This document shows, piece by piece, positions 18,504 to 26,822 of a DNA stretch of 64,000 nucleotides. The stretch spans positions 1 to 64,000 of the forward strand of contig JAJEEE010000037.1 of assembly GCA_022821145.1 (NCBI GenBank), read 5' to 3'. Under the pieces are notes generated by a model. It saw nothing but the letters and a program-made list of their open reading frames with translations. It searched no databases and was not told the origin of the DNA. Positions within the stretch are counted from its first letter, which is position 1. Each line of letters starts with the position of its first letter. The stretch comes from Acidobacteriota bacterium. Its GTDB lineage: Bacteria; Acidobacteriota; Terriglobia; 20CM-2-55-15. The position numbers and the translations under genes were made by a program.

Positions 18504-19580
18504 TCAGGTCGACGTCGTCAGCTTCTCTTCCCGCCACAACCCCAATGCCTTCTGGGCGGCCCGGTCCGAGAAGCTGAACAGGACGGCCTGCTCATCGGCG
18601 CGGTGCACGGCCTGAGTCCAGGAAGGAACGACAAAGATGTCGTTCGGCCCCCACGCCAGCAGCGCGCCGCCGACGCGCGTCTCGCCGCGGCCTTCGGTGA
18701 CGCAGAACACCGTGGAGTCGGTCGACCGATAGGGCGCGCTCTCGAATTTCGCGGGAAGCAGTTGGAGGAACGTCGCGATGGTCGGCATCGGATAGCCGCC
18801 GGTCACCGGGTTGACATACTGCATCTTGACGCCGTGCCAGGCGTCGACGGGCGCCATCCGGTACAACCGCTCCAGGGACTCCCGGCTCCGTGAATACGGA
18901 TAGCTGAACACCGGCGATGTCTTGCCGGTCGGCGTGTATTCGAGCGGCGCCAGGTTCTCGCCGTAACGCAACTGCGATTCGCCTTCGCCGCGCGTCACGG
19001 GGTATTCCTCCTCCGGATACAGCGCCGCGAAGCTGGAGTCGAAGTGGTTGACCAGGGGCACGTCCAGACCGTCCATCCATATGACGGGACCGTCGCCGGG
19101 ATTCCCGTGGTCGTGGAACGTCCATGACGGCGTGATGATGAAGTCGCCCGGCGACATCGTCGTCTTCTCGCCGTCGACCGAGGTATAGCCCCCGCTGCTC
19201 TCGAGCACGAAACGCAGCGCGGAGGCGACGTGGCGGTGACACCGGGCGATCTCTCCCGGACGGACAAGCTGCAGCCCGGCGTACATGCTGTGCGTGATCC
19301 GCGAGTCGCCGGGATAACCGGGATTCTCCAGGATGAGTACGCGGCGTTCGGCCTCCTCCGAAGTCAGCAGGTCTCCGGCTTCCACTAGCAGCGGCCGCAT
19401 TTCCGAGTACCGCCACAACACGGGTTGGCATCGCGAACGGGGCTCGGGGGGGATGATGTCGCCCATCACCTCCCATAGAGGCGCCGTGTTGCGGGCGGCC
19501 ATCCGCTCGTAGAACGCCTTCCGCTCCGGCGTAGTCTCGGGCCTTCGGAAGATGGAAGGGTCCGTCAACTCTCGCGCCAT
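18504..19580 (-). CDS. Gentisate 1,2-dioxygenase-like bicupin
   Basis: 358 residues from the ATG at 19580. Two cupin domains are visible. The N-terminal one has CHRHVASALRFVLE and FIITPSWTFHDHGN, whose three His (CHRHxx...HDHG) bind Fe(II) in gentisate and 1-hydroxy-2-naphthoate dioxygenases. The C-terminal one has GRGETRVGG and DIFVVPSWTQAVHRA. The family cleaves the gentisate ring to maleylpyruvate with O2. It is cytoplasmic. Possible next steps (FAH-family hydrolase, maleate isomerase) are 18 kb away. A -10-like TATACT lies at 19608-19613 on this strand. Confidence 0.83.
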   Translation of the reverse strand: MARELTDPSIFRRPETTPERKAFYERMAARNTAPLWEVMGDIIPPEPRSRCQPVLWRYSEMRPLLVEAGDLLTSEEAERRVLILENPGYPGDSRITHSMYAGLQLVRPGEIARCHRHVASALRFVLESSGGYTSVDGEKTTMSPGDFIITPSWTFHDHGNPGDGPVIWMDGLDVPLVNHFDSSFAALYPEEEYPVTRGEGESQLRYGENLAPLEYTPTGKTSPVFSYPYSRSRESLERLYRMAPVDAWHGVKMQYVNPVTGGYPMPTIATFLQLLPAKFESAPYRSTDSTVFCVTEGRGETRVGGALLAWGPNDIFVVPSWTQAVHRADEQAVLFSFSDRAAQKALGLWREEKLTTST

Positions 19581-19692
19581 GTGTATCACCCCGCGCCGGC
19601 TTGCAGTAGTATAACGAATGGGCCCGTCCCGCGCGGCGAACTTCGCAACCGGGCTCGCTTCGCGTGCGCCGGACGGCGCCAAGGAGTCCACC

Positions 19693-20757
19693 ATGCGGCT
19701 CGGAATTCCGCTGGCGTCGCTGATCCTGCTCTCGGTCCAGCTCGACGGCGCGGCCGCCGTTCAGTTCCAGGGACGCGGCGCCGTCCGCGGTGACGCGCGC
19801 GGCGCCATCATCGGCCGGGTCGTCAGCGACTCGCCCCAACCCGTGCCCCACCCCATCGAGGTTCGCCTGGAAGGCGTCGCGCCCGATGTGCGGGCCCGAA
19901 CCTACACGGACGGCCTGGGGAACTTCACGTTCGACGAGTCCCAGGCCGCCACGGCGAGTTTCATCGTCGTCGAGGTGGAGGGATTTCGGCCGGTGCGGCA
20001 ACGCATAGACGCCACGCCGGCCGTCGTGCGCGGGCAGATGGTCACGACCGTCTTCCTGGAGCGGCTGGCGCCCGACGTCTCGCCGGCCTCGGACGACACC
20101 GACGTCGTGGACTTGAGTCAGCTGCGAGCCGACATCCCGCGCCAGGCCGTCGAAGCTTTCGAGCGGGCGGCCGATGCGTCCCGACAAGGCAACCACGAAG
20201 AAGCGGCCGAGCGTCTGGAGCTGGCCGTGGAGTTGTCTCCGGAGTACTACGACGCACAATACGCGCTCGGTTTCGAGTACCTTCAGTTGGGGCGCGTCGA
20301 AGACGCGGAGAGCCGGTTTCGGACCGCGTCCGAGCTCGACCCCAACGCCGCCGATCCGCTCGTCAACCTGGGCATGCTGCATCTCCGCGAGAACGACGCC
20401 CTGACGCTGGCGCGGGACGCCGAAACGGCGGCGAAACGGCTCGCCGACGCGGTCCGCGTGCTCGACGAAGCCGTGGCGCGCGAGCCCGCCTCCGCCTCGG
20501 CGCGCTACCTCCAGGGCACGGCGCTCTACCGGGCCGGGGAGAACCGGCGCGCGCTGGAAACGCTCGAGCGCGCGCTGGATCTGACGCCCTCCGTGCCGCG
20601 GGTTCGCATCATGCTCTACAACGTCTACGTCGCCGAGCGCGAGTTCGGACGGGCGCTCGAGCAGTTGACCCTGTACCTGGACGAGAACCCGGACAGCGCG
20701 GACCGCGAATCCGTCGAGCGAATGAAGACGGAACTGGAGCAACTCCTTCCACGCTGA
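19693..20757 (+). CDS. Secreted carboxypeptidase-regulatory/TPR protein
   Basis: 354 residues; ATG at 19693 with AAGGAGTCCACC upstream. After a signal peptide, a carboxypeptidase-regulatory-like strand domain (IIGRVVSDSPQPVPHPIEV ... GNFTFDESQ, about residues 35-110) is followed by tandem TPR helices (about 150-345: YYDAQYALGFEYLQLGRVED, ADPLVNLGMLHLRENDAL, ASARYLQGTALYRAGENRRA, VPRVRIMLYNVYVAEREFGR). It is probably a periplasmic scaffold. A paralog with the same order begins at 63376. The next TPR gene is 26 bases downstream. Confidence 0.78.
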   Translation: MRLGIPLASLILLSVQLDGAAAVQFQGRGAVRGDARGAIIGRVVSDSPQPVPHPIEVRLEGVAPDVRARTYTDGLGNFTFDESQAATASFIVVEVEGFRPVRQRIDATPAVVRGQMVTTVFLERLAPDVSPASDDTDVVDLSQLRADIPRQAVEAFERAADASRQGNHEEAAERLELAVELSPEYYDAQYALGFEYLQLGRVEDAESRFRTASELDPNAADPLVNLGMLHLRENDALTLARDAETAAKRLADAVRVLDEAVAREPASASARYLQGTALYRAGENRRALETLERALDLTPSVPRVRIMLYNVYVAEREFGRALEQLTLYLDENPDSADRESVERMKTELEQLLPR

Positions 20758-20783
20758 TCGAAATCCACGAGAGATCGCACGAC

Positions 20784-21974
20784 ATGAATATCCCGAAACG
20801 GACCGTGCCCGCCTCTTGGTTGGCCGTCTGCATCGCGGTGACGCCGCCCCTGGCCGCCCGCGCGCAGGACGACGACTTTCGCCTGGAACCCGTAGCCGCC
20901 TCGGCCGCCGAGTTCGAGGCAATGGACGCCCTGGAGCTCGAGCAGAACCCCGTCACGCAGTTGACGTTGGCCACGGCGTTTCTGGCGTCCTATCCGGCGA
21001 GCGAGTTCACGCACCTCGTCCATCGCGTGCGCATCCAGGCTTACGACGCGCTCGGGAACGCCGGCGCGGTGATCACTGCGGCCGAAGCGGCCCTGGAATC
21101 CGAGACCGCGTTCGTCGAATCGCGCCGCGCGACGTTGGCCGAACGTGGGGAAGCGGAGGCGCCCGTCCTGGAGCTCGAGTTCGCGAACTCGCGGACGTTC
21201 TACTATCGGGCGTTGATGGACGCGCACAATCAGCAGGCGGAGAACGAGGCCGTCATCCGTTACGCGACTCTGGGGTTGGAGAGCAACGCGGAAGCCCGGG
21301 AACGGTTCAGCGCGATGACCGACGACAACTCGGACGATTTCGACCCGACGATCGAGAACCACCGCGCGGTCGAGCTGTTTCTGACTCAGACGATCATGGC
21401 CGCGTACCAGAACCTCAACGACGCCGAGCAGACCATCGTCTACGCGGAGCGCGCGCTCGAGTTGAATCCCGACGATCTCGCGACGCTGCTGACCCTTTCC
21501 GGCGTCATGGCCGAGCGTCCTCCCGAAGAGGGCGACGCGCGCGCGGAGCACCTGGACCGGGCCGAGGAGCACGCCGAGAACGCCATCGACATGCTGGACC
21601 GGTTCCTGGACGGTCCGGCCGGGGCCGGCATCGGCGACGCACAGGCCGCCGCGCTGCGTTCCAGCGTTCACTCCACGCTCGGCCTGATCTACCTCCACCA
21701 GGAGGAGTTCGGCGACGCGCGCGATGAGTACGAAACCGCCCTCGAGGCCGCGCCCGACGATCCGATCGCCTGGTTCAGGTTGGGCTTCGCCTACGCGCAG
21801 GACGACGAGGCGGACGACGCCATGGAGGCGCTGGCGCGGTCGGTGTCGCTCGGGGGCGTCACCGAATCGGAGGCCCGGGACCTGTTGGAGCGGATCTACG
21901 AGGCGGAGAACGGATCGCTCGACCTGCTGGACGCGTTCATCGCGGAAGAGGCTGGCCGCATCGGGAACGAGTGA
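20784..21974 (+). CDS. Secreted TPR-repeat protein
   Basis: 396 residues. A signal peptide ends near LAARAQ; the rest is helical, with TPR units such as ENEAVIRYATLGLESNAEAR, AEQTIVYAERALELNPDDLA, GDARDEYETALEAAPDDP and WFRLGFAYAQDDEADDAME. TPRs mediate protein-protein contacts. It is expected to be periplasmic and co-transcribed with the upstream carboxypeptidase-regulatory/TPR gene. A strong hairpin terminator follows 38 bases after the stop. The partner is unknown. Confidence 0.78.
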   Translation: MNIPKRTVPASWLAVCIAVTPPLAARAQDDDFRLEPVAASAAEFEAMDALELEQNPVTQLTLATAFLASYPASEFTHLVHRVRIQAYDALGNAGAVITAAEAALESETAFVESRRATLAERGEAEAPVLELEFANSRTFYYRALMDAHNQQAENEAVIRYATLGLESNAEARERFSAMTDDNSDDFDPTIENHRAVELFLTQTIMAAYQNLNDAEQTIVYAERALELNPDDLATLLTLSGVMAERPPEEGDARAEHLDRAEEHAENAIDMLDRFLDGPAGAGIGDAQAAALRSSVHSTLGLIYLHQEEFGDARDEYETALEAAPDDPIAWFRLGFAYAQDDEADDAMEALARSVSLGGVTESEARDLLERIYEAENGSLDLLDAFIAEEAGRIGNE

Positions 21975-22012
21975 GCCGCCTCGGAGGGCGTCGAACTCTT
22001 CCGAAGAACCAC

Positions 22013-22041
22013 GAAGGGCGGGGGTCGAGCCCCCGCCCTTC
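22013..22041. terminator. Bidirectional hairpin terminator
   Basis: A perfect 12-bp stem (GAAGGGCGGGGG and its complement) with a 5-base loop TCGAG, between the convergent TPR and TonB-receptor genes. The tail on the plus side is TACTTTC, so the U tract is weak, but the stem is very stable and well placed to stop both transcripts. Confidence 0.75.
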
Positions 22042-22066
22042 TACTTTCATCCGATGGATTCCTCGA

Positions 22067-25000
22067 TCAGAAGAGCCACTTCAGGGCGAACTGCATGATC
22101 CGGGGTTCCCGCGAGCTTCGCAACTGCCCGAACGTGCCGCTGCGAAGGTTGAAACTCGGGTTCACGGCCCGGAAGCTGTTCGGGACGTTGTAGATCTCCC
22201 ACCGGAACTCGATGGTCTGGCCTTCGGCGATCGTGAAGTTCCGCGACAGGGCCGCGTCCCAGTCCCATTGCGCCGGCCCCCGGATGCTGCGGATCCCGAC
22301 GTTGCCGATCGTGCCGGGCGCCGGGAACGCGAACGCGTCCAGGTTGAAGTACTGCTCGCGCGGTCCGTTCCGCCCGCTCAGGGGGTTCCCGCCGAGATGC
22401 TGGGCCGGCTGGTCGCCCGGGTTCGTACCGTTCAGGGCGCGGTCCGAACCGGCCTCGATCGTCATGTAGCTGCCCGTGTTGTAGCGGTAGATCACCGCGA
22501 GCTGCCAACCCGAGGCGACCGTCCGCAGCGCCGTGTTCTCGAACTCCGGCATCTGCGCGACGCCGGTCAGGTTCAGCGACTGGCGCCGGTCCGACGAGCA
22601 GTTGCCGCGGGTGCGGTGCCGCTCGCCCGGGAAGATGTTGACGTTGTCGGGGTTCAACCCCGTTCCGCCGTTCTCGCTGTCCTGCTCCAGCGACAGGCAA
22701 TGCGACCACGTGTAGTTGAGGTTCAGCGTGTAGCCGCTGGAGATGCGCTTCCGCACGTCCAGCAGAAGGCCGTTGTAGCTCATGTTGCCCACGCTGTTGA
22801 TCTGCGCCGCGGCGCCCATTTTCCGTCCCACTTCGGGATCGATGAGCGAATACAAGCGGCGGGGGTTCGTGTTCCGCGTCGTGGAGCACGTGGCGCCGGC
22901 GCGTCCCGCGTTGAACGTGTACTGGCCGTTGTGGCACAACCCGTCGGCGTCGGCGACGCCCGGGAAAAAGATGGCCGGGTTGATCTGCTCGGAACCGAGC
23001 ATGTGAATCGTGTGCATGCCGAGATAGGTGGCCGACACCAGCCAGTCGTCGGCGAACTGGCGCTGGAGGCTCAGGTTCCAGCTCTGGACCTGGGCCGGTT
23101 CCAGGTCCTCACCCATGAACGTGAACCGGCCGTAGGTCGGGAACTCGGTGTCCGCCGTCACGTTCAACGGGAACGGGTTCCCGCCCGGGTAGTTCATCCA
23201 GGGGTCGTCCATAAGGGCGTTGTTGATGACGATGTTCCCCCCGAACGGCGGCACCAGCGACGTCCACAGGTGGAACTGCGCGTTGGGATAGTCGTACCCC
23301 AGACCGGCCGATGCCCGCAGCGAGGTCCGGCCGTCGCCGGTGACGTCCCAGGCCAGCCCGAACCGCGGCGCGAAGATCCACATGTTCCGCGGCCGGCCGC
23401 GAAGACCCTCGAAGCCGTCGTCGCCCGGGAAGAGGAAGCCGGCGGGCGCCCTCGTGAACACCGTGCTGCGAACCCCCGCCGCGCGGCGTTCCTCGCTGAA
23501 CGTGGCGATCCGCTCGTTGGTGATCGCCTGGCCCCACTCCGGCTCCCATCGGACGCCCCAGTTCAGCGTCAATGTCGGCGCGACGCGCCACGTGTCGGCG
23601 ATGTAGAGCGCCGAGTACACCTGGCGCATAAGGGCGGTGTTGGGCGGCCCCTGCAGGAAGCGCTGGGTGGCGCCCAGCAGCACGTCGGCCCACGGCAAGC
23701 CGCTGTTCTGTCCATTGAAGTTGAACTGCCCCGACGCGAAGGCCCGGGCCCGGGAGTTGGAGTCGATCCACACGAACGCGCCCCCGTAGCTCCATTGGTG
23801 GTCGCCGCGCGCCTGGCTGATGTCCGTGTTGACGCCCGACGAGAACGTCCGGAAGGTGGAGTCGTTCGACGTGGCGCCGCCGAGATTGAAGCCGGGATTG
23901 CTGATGCCGAGGTTGGCGTACTGTTCCACGTAGCTGTACACGTTGGCGCCGAGATCGGACCATTCGAAGTAGTTGGCCCCGATGCGGCCGACGTTGGTGT
24001 AGTTGACCGCCAGCCGAGTCGAGACGACGGTCGTCGGGCTCACCAGCCACGTGTCGCCGATGGTGTAGGACTGCCCCAGGCTGTCCCACCCCGGCGCGTC
24101 GGCGGTGAAGATGTTGTCGGGCGCCAGCGAGTAGGGCGTGTCGCGGTTGTTGGACTGGAACAGGACGCGCGCGATGACGGAATGGGCATCGTTGACCTGC
24201 CAGTCGGTCTTGGCCACCCACTGCGTGTCGTTGTCCTGCTGCAGGTTCCCGTGCTGGACGAGGCCGCACTCGTCGACGATCATGTCCATCGGGGTCCGGT
24301 TGGCCAACGCCAAGCCGACGGGGCTGAAGTGAACCGGATCGATCATGTTGTTCTCGAACAGTTCCACGCCGTCGCGCACGAAGCTCAACGTGAGCGGACT
24401 CGAACGGCACGGCGGGGCGGTCACGGCCGTGAAGTCGCCGCGCAACATCGCCGGCGTCGCCGCCCAGTCCTCGGTCCCGCTCGGGTCCTGGCGGATCGTC
24501 GTCCCCTGGAACGCGGCGAAGTAGAACAACTTGTCCTGGACGATCGGTCCGCCGATCGTGCCGCCGAACTGGTTGCGCTTGAGCGAGCTGCGGCCCGTGA
24601 AGTACTCCTTGGCGCCGAACAGGTCGTTGCGCACGAACCAGAACAGGCTGCCGTTGACCACGTTGGTGCCCGACTTCGTGACGGCGTTCACCTGCGCGCC
24701 CCCCATCTGCCCCTGGGAGGCCGACAGCGCCGAGGTCTCCACCTTGAACTCCTGCAGCGCGTCCGGGAACGGCAGCGGCAGGCTCAGGTTGTCGTACGGG
24801 TTGTTGTGAATCGCGCCGTCCAGCATGTAGGCCACGCTGCCTTCCTGGCTGCCGGCGACCGAGATCTCCTGCTGGTTGGGCATGCTCCGGCGCGAGGAGA
24901 CGCCGGTCTGCACCGCGGCCCCGGCGTTCAGGATGAGCTGGGTCACGTTGCGGCCGTTCAGCGGCAGCTCGAGGATCCGCTCGTTCTCCATCACGTTGCC

Positions 25001-25408
25001 CACGCCCACGGTCCGCGTCTCGACCAGGACCGTGTTGGCCGTGACCTCGACGGTCTCGGTCACCTGGCCCACCTGCATGATGACCGGGATTTCCGGGTTG
25101 CTGTTGACCTCCAGCGTGATGCCGGTCTGCACGAAGGTCTGGAACCCGGGCAGCGCCACTTCCAGGCGGTACGGTCCGGTGGGCAGGCTAGGGAGGACGA
25201 ACGCGCCGGTCTCGTTCGACACGGTGGCCCGGGTCAGGCCGGTGTCGGTCTGGGTGACGGTGATGTCCGCGCCTGGAATCAGGGCGCCGGTGGCGTCGGT
25301 GACCCTCCCGTTGATTTGCGCGGTCCCCTGCCCCAGCACGGTGACGCACGCCAATGCCAGGACAAGCGGAATACCCAGAAGGTGTCGCAGTCGTGTAATC
25401 CTGATCAT
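22067..25408 (-). CDS. Oar-like TonB-dependent outer-membrane receptor
   Basis: 1113 residues; ATG at 25408 with GGAGGGAGACGG upstream. After the signal peptide, a carboxypeptidase-regulatory domain (about 30-115: INGRVTDATGALIPGADITV, GAFVLPSLPTGPYRLEV) precedes a plug-like region (about 130-250: LPLNGRNVTQLI, YMLDGAIHNNPYDN) and a long beta-barrel that ends in a terminal Phe (FALKWLF), the usual signal for outer-membrane insertion. No clear TonB box is seen. These receptors are abundant in Acidobacteriota and import large or rare substrates. The divergent neighbours are an MBL hydrolase and a tannase. Confidence 0.88.
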   Translation of the reverse strand: MIRITRLRHLLGIPLVLALACVTVLGQGTAQINGRVTDATGALIPGADITVTQTDTGLTRATVSNETGAFVLPSLPTGPYRLEVALPGFQTFVQTGITLEVNSNPEIPVIMQVGQVTETVEVTANTVLVETRTVGVGNVMENERILELPLNGRNVTQLILNAGAAVQTGVSSRRSMPNQQEISVAGSQEGSVAYMLDGAIHNNPYDNLSLPLPFPDALQEFKVETSALSASQGQMGGAQVNAVTKSGTNVVNGSLFWFVRNDLFGAKEYFTGRSSLKRNQFGGTIGGPIVQDKLFYFAAFQGTTIRQDPSGTEDWAATPAMLRGDFTAVTAPPCRSSPLTLSFVRDGVELFENNMIDPVHFSPVGLALANRTPMDMIVDECGLVQHGNLQQDNDTQWVAKTDWQVNDAHSVIARVLFQSNNRDTPYSLAPDNIFTADAPGWDSLGQSYTIGDTWLVSPTTVVSTRLAVNYTNVGRIGANYFEWSDLGANVYSYVEQYANLGISNPGFNLGGATSNDSTFRTFSSGVNTDISQARGDHQWSYGGAFVWIDSNSRARAFASGQFNFNGQNSGLPWADVLLGATQRFLQGPPNTALMRQVYSALYIADTWRVAPTLTLNWGVRWEPEWGQAITNERIATFSEERRAAGVRSTVFTRAPAGFLFPGDDGFEGLRGRPRNMWIFAPRFGLAWDVTGDGRTSLRASAGLGYDYPNAQFHLWTSLVPPFGGNIVINNALMDDPWMNYPGGNPFPLNVTADTEFPTYGRFTFMGEDLEPAQVQSWNLSLQRQFADDWLVSATYLGMHTIHMLGSEQINPAIFFPGVADADGLCHNGQYTFNAGRAGATCSTTRNTNPRRLYSLIDPEVGRKMGAAAQINSVGNMSYNGLLLDVRKRISSGYTLNLNYTWSHCLSLEQDSENGGTGLNPDNVNIFPGERHRTRGNCSSDRRQSLNLTGVAQMPEFENTALRTVASGWQLAVIYRYNTGSYMTIEAGSDRALNGTNPGDQPAQHLGGNPLSGRNGPREQYFNLDAFAFPAPGTIGNVGIRSIRGPAQWDWDAALSRNFTIAEGQTIEFRWEIYNVPNSFRAVNPSFNLRSGTFGQLRSSREPRIMQFALKWLF

Positions 25409-25723
25409 CCGTCTCCCTCCGTTATGCGCACAACGGAGCGTCCGCTCCGAAGCGCCGCCCGAGCCGCCGAGGCCGGCGGGGTCGGGGTCATCGGTGACTC
25501 GCGTAATCCGTGGGCCTCGGGCGCGAATATACTGCCGATACGACCCTGGGCACAACGAAAAAACGGGATTCGCACCCGGCCTCGCGCCGGGCGTTCCCGC
25601 GGCGGCGCGCGGGGGCGCGGCGGAAGATTCCGCCGAGACCTCTTCCAGGGTTCCCGACGCTGGCCATCGGCAACCGGGTTCCCGTATAGTGCGGTCGAAA
25701 AACACACGGAGGGCACGGGATTC
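25409..25723. other. Divergent intergenic control region
   Basis: 315 bases between the TonB receptor and the MBL gene. It holds a candidate minus-strand promoter at 25526-25555 and, for the plus strand, a -10-like TATAGT at 25685-25690. I see no gene or RNA structure. The middle (about 25580-25640) is extremely GC-rich and low in complexity. Confidence 0.5.
25526..25555 (-). promoter_or_regulatory. Putative promoter of TonB receptor
   Basis: Read on the minus strand: TTGTGC (25555-25550), 18-base spacer, TATATT (25531-25526), leaving a leader of about 110 bases before the ATG at 25408. It is the only AT-rich hexamer pair in the gap with acceptable spacing. Confidence 0.4.
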
Positions 25724-26761
25724 ATGAAACCGACCATCATGGCGATTTCGTTGGCCGCCGGCATGGCGCCGACGGTCTGGGCGCCCCGGACCGAAGCGCA
25801 GGACCGGTCGCTGTACCAGCAGACCGAATACCAGGGACGGGAGATCGGCAACCTCACCGGCGACGTCTATTACGCGCGGCAGGACGACTACCTCAGCGTG
25901 TTCATGGTGACGTCGGAGGGCATCGTCCTGGTCGAGCCGGTCGGGACCGACATGGCGAACTGGCTGAAGGGCGAGTTGGCCGCGCGCTTCGACGTTCCGG
26001 TCAAGTACGTCATCTACAGCCACTATCACTGGGACCACGGGTCCGGAGGCGCCGTCTGGACCGATACCGCGCGCCTGATCGGACACGAGAGCATGCTCGG
26101 GGCCCTGGCGATGCCGCCGGAGGGAACGCCGCTCCCCGATAACGCGCAGGGCGACGACGCCAACGACGACGGGCGCCTCGAGCGAGGCGAGGCGTCCGGC
26201 AACGTCCAGCGGTTGTTCGACCTCTACGACGCCGACGGCGACGGCGTCTTGACGGGCGCCGAGGTCACGCGCGGACCGCTGGCCCACGTCGTCCCGCCGG
26301 ACCTGACCTATACCGACACGGTCTACATCAACCTGGGGGGCAAGCGGGTCGAGGTCATCCCGATTCCGACGCGTCACGCCCCGGACAACACCGTCGTCCG
26401 GTTCGTCGACGGGACCAACGTGATGTTCGCCTCCGACTGGATTACCGTCAACCGCACGCCGTTCGGGTTCGACGTGGCCCGCGACGACGAGATCGAGAAG
26501 GTGCGGCAGGTCGAGGCGATGGACTTCGAGCACTTCGTCTGCAGCCACGGCCAACTCGGCACGAAGGCCGACGTCACCGCCAACCGCGTCTACCGGGAGG
26601 CCGTTCGAGACCGTGTTCGGGAGGCGATCGCCGAAGGGCGGAGCCTGGAAGAGACCCAGGCCACGGTGACGATGGACGACTATTCGGACTGGGAGTTCTT
26701 TCCGCAGCAGAGCCCGCTCAACGTGACCGGGGCATATCGGGCGTTCACGGAAACTCCGTAG
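25724..26761 (+). CDS. Secreted MBL-fold hydrolase with EF-hand pair insert
   Basis: 345 residues with a signal peptide ending near TEAQ. The MBL metal motif HYHWDH (100-105) is intact, and His218 (TRHAPD) and Asp238 (ASDW) are the expected further ligands. Between them an insert (about 140-185) carries two canonical 12-residue EF-hand loops: DANDDGRLERGE (145-156) and DADGDGVLTGAE (169-180). Calcium binding is therefore likely, and could tie folding or activity to the extracellular medium. Substrate unknown. It is upstream of a tannase gene by 61 bases and divergent from the TonB receptor. Confidence 0.85.
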   Translation: MKPTIMAISLAAGMAPTVWAPRTEAQDRSLYQQTEYQGREIGNLTGDVYYARQDDYLSVFMVTSEGIVLVEPVGTDMANWLKGELAARFDVPVKYVIYSHYHWDHGSGGAVWTDTARLIGHESMLGALAMPPEGTPLPDNAQGDDANDDGRLERGEASGNVQRLFDLYDADGDGVLTGAEVTRGPLAHVVPPDLTYTDTVYINLGGKRVEVIPIPTRHAPDNTVVRFVDGTNVMFASDWITVNRTPFGFDVARDDEIEKVRQVEAMDFEHFVCSHGQLGTKADVTANRVYREAVRDRVREAIAEGRSLEETQATVTMDDYSDWEFFPQQSPLNVTGAYRAFTETP

Positions 26762-26822
26762 CCGCCTCGTCGCGTCCACGACCTGCGAGCGCCGGGAGCC
26801 CCGGCCCCGACTGGAGGACAGC

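Noticed and set aside
21971-25723. Long plus-strand extension upstream of the MBL gene
   Set aside because: It runs antisense through the whole TonB receptor. The MBL protein starts at 25724 with its own signal peptide.
25724-26761. The MBL-EF protein as a fourth cassette MBL
   Set aside because: It shares only the general fold; it lacks the cassette blocks (IDLENGG, FNGEG) and has no A, X or DUF6152 neighbour.
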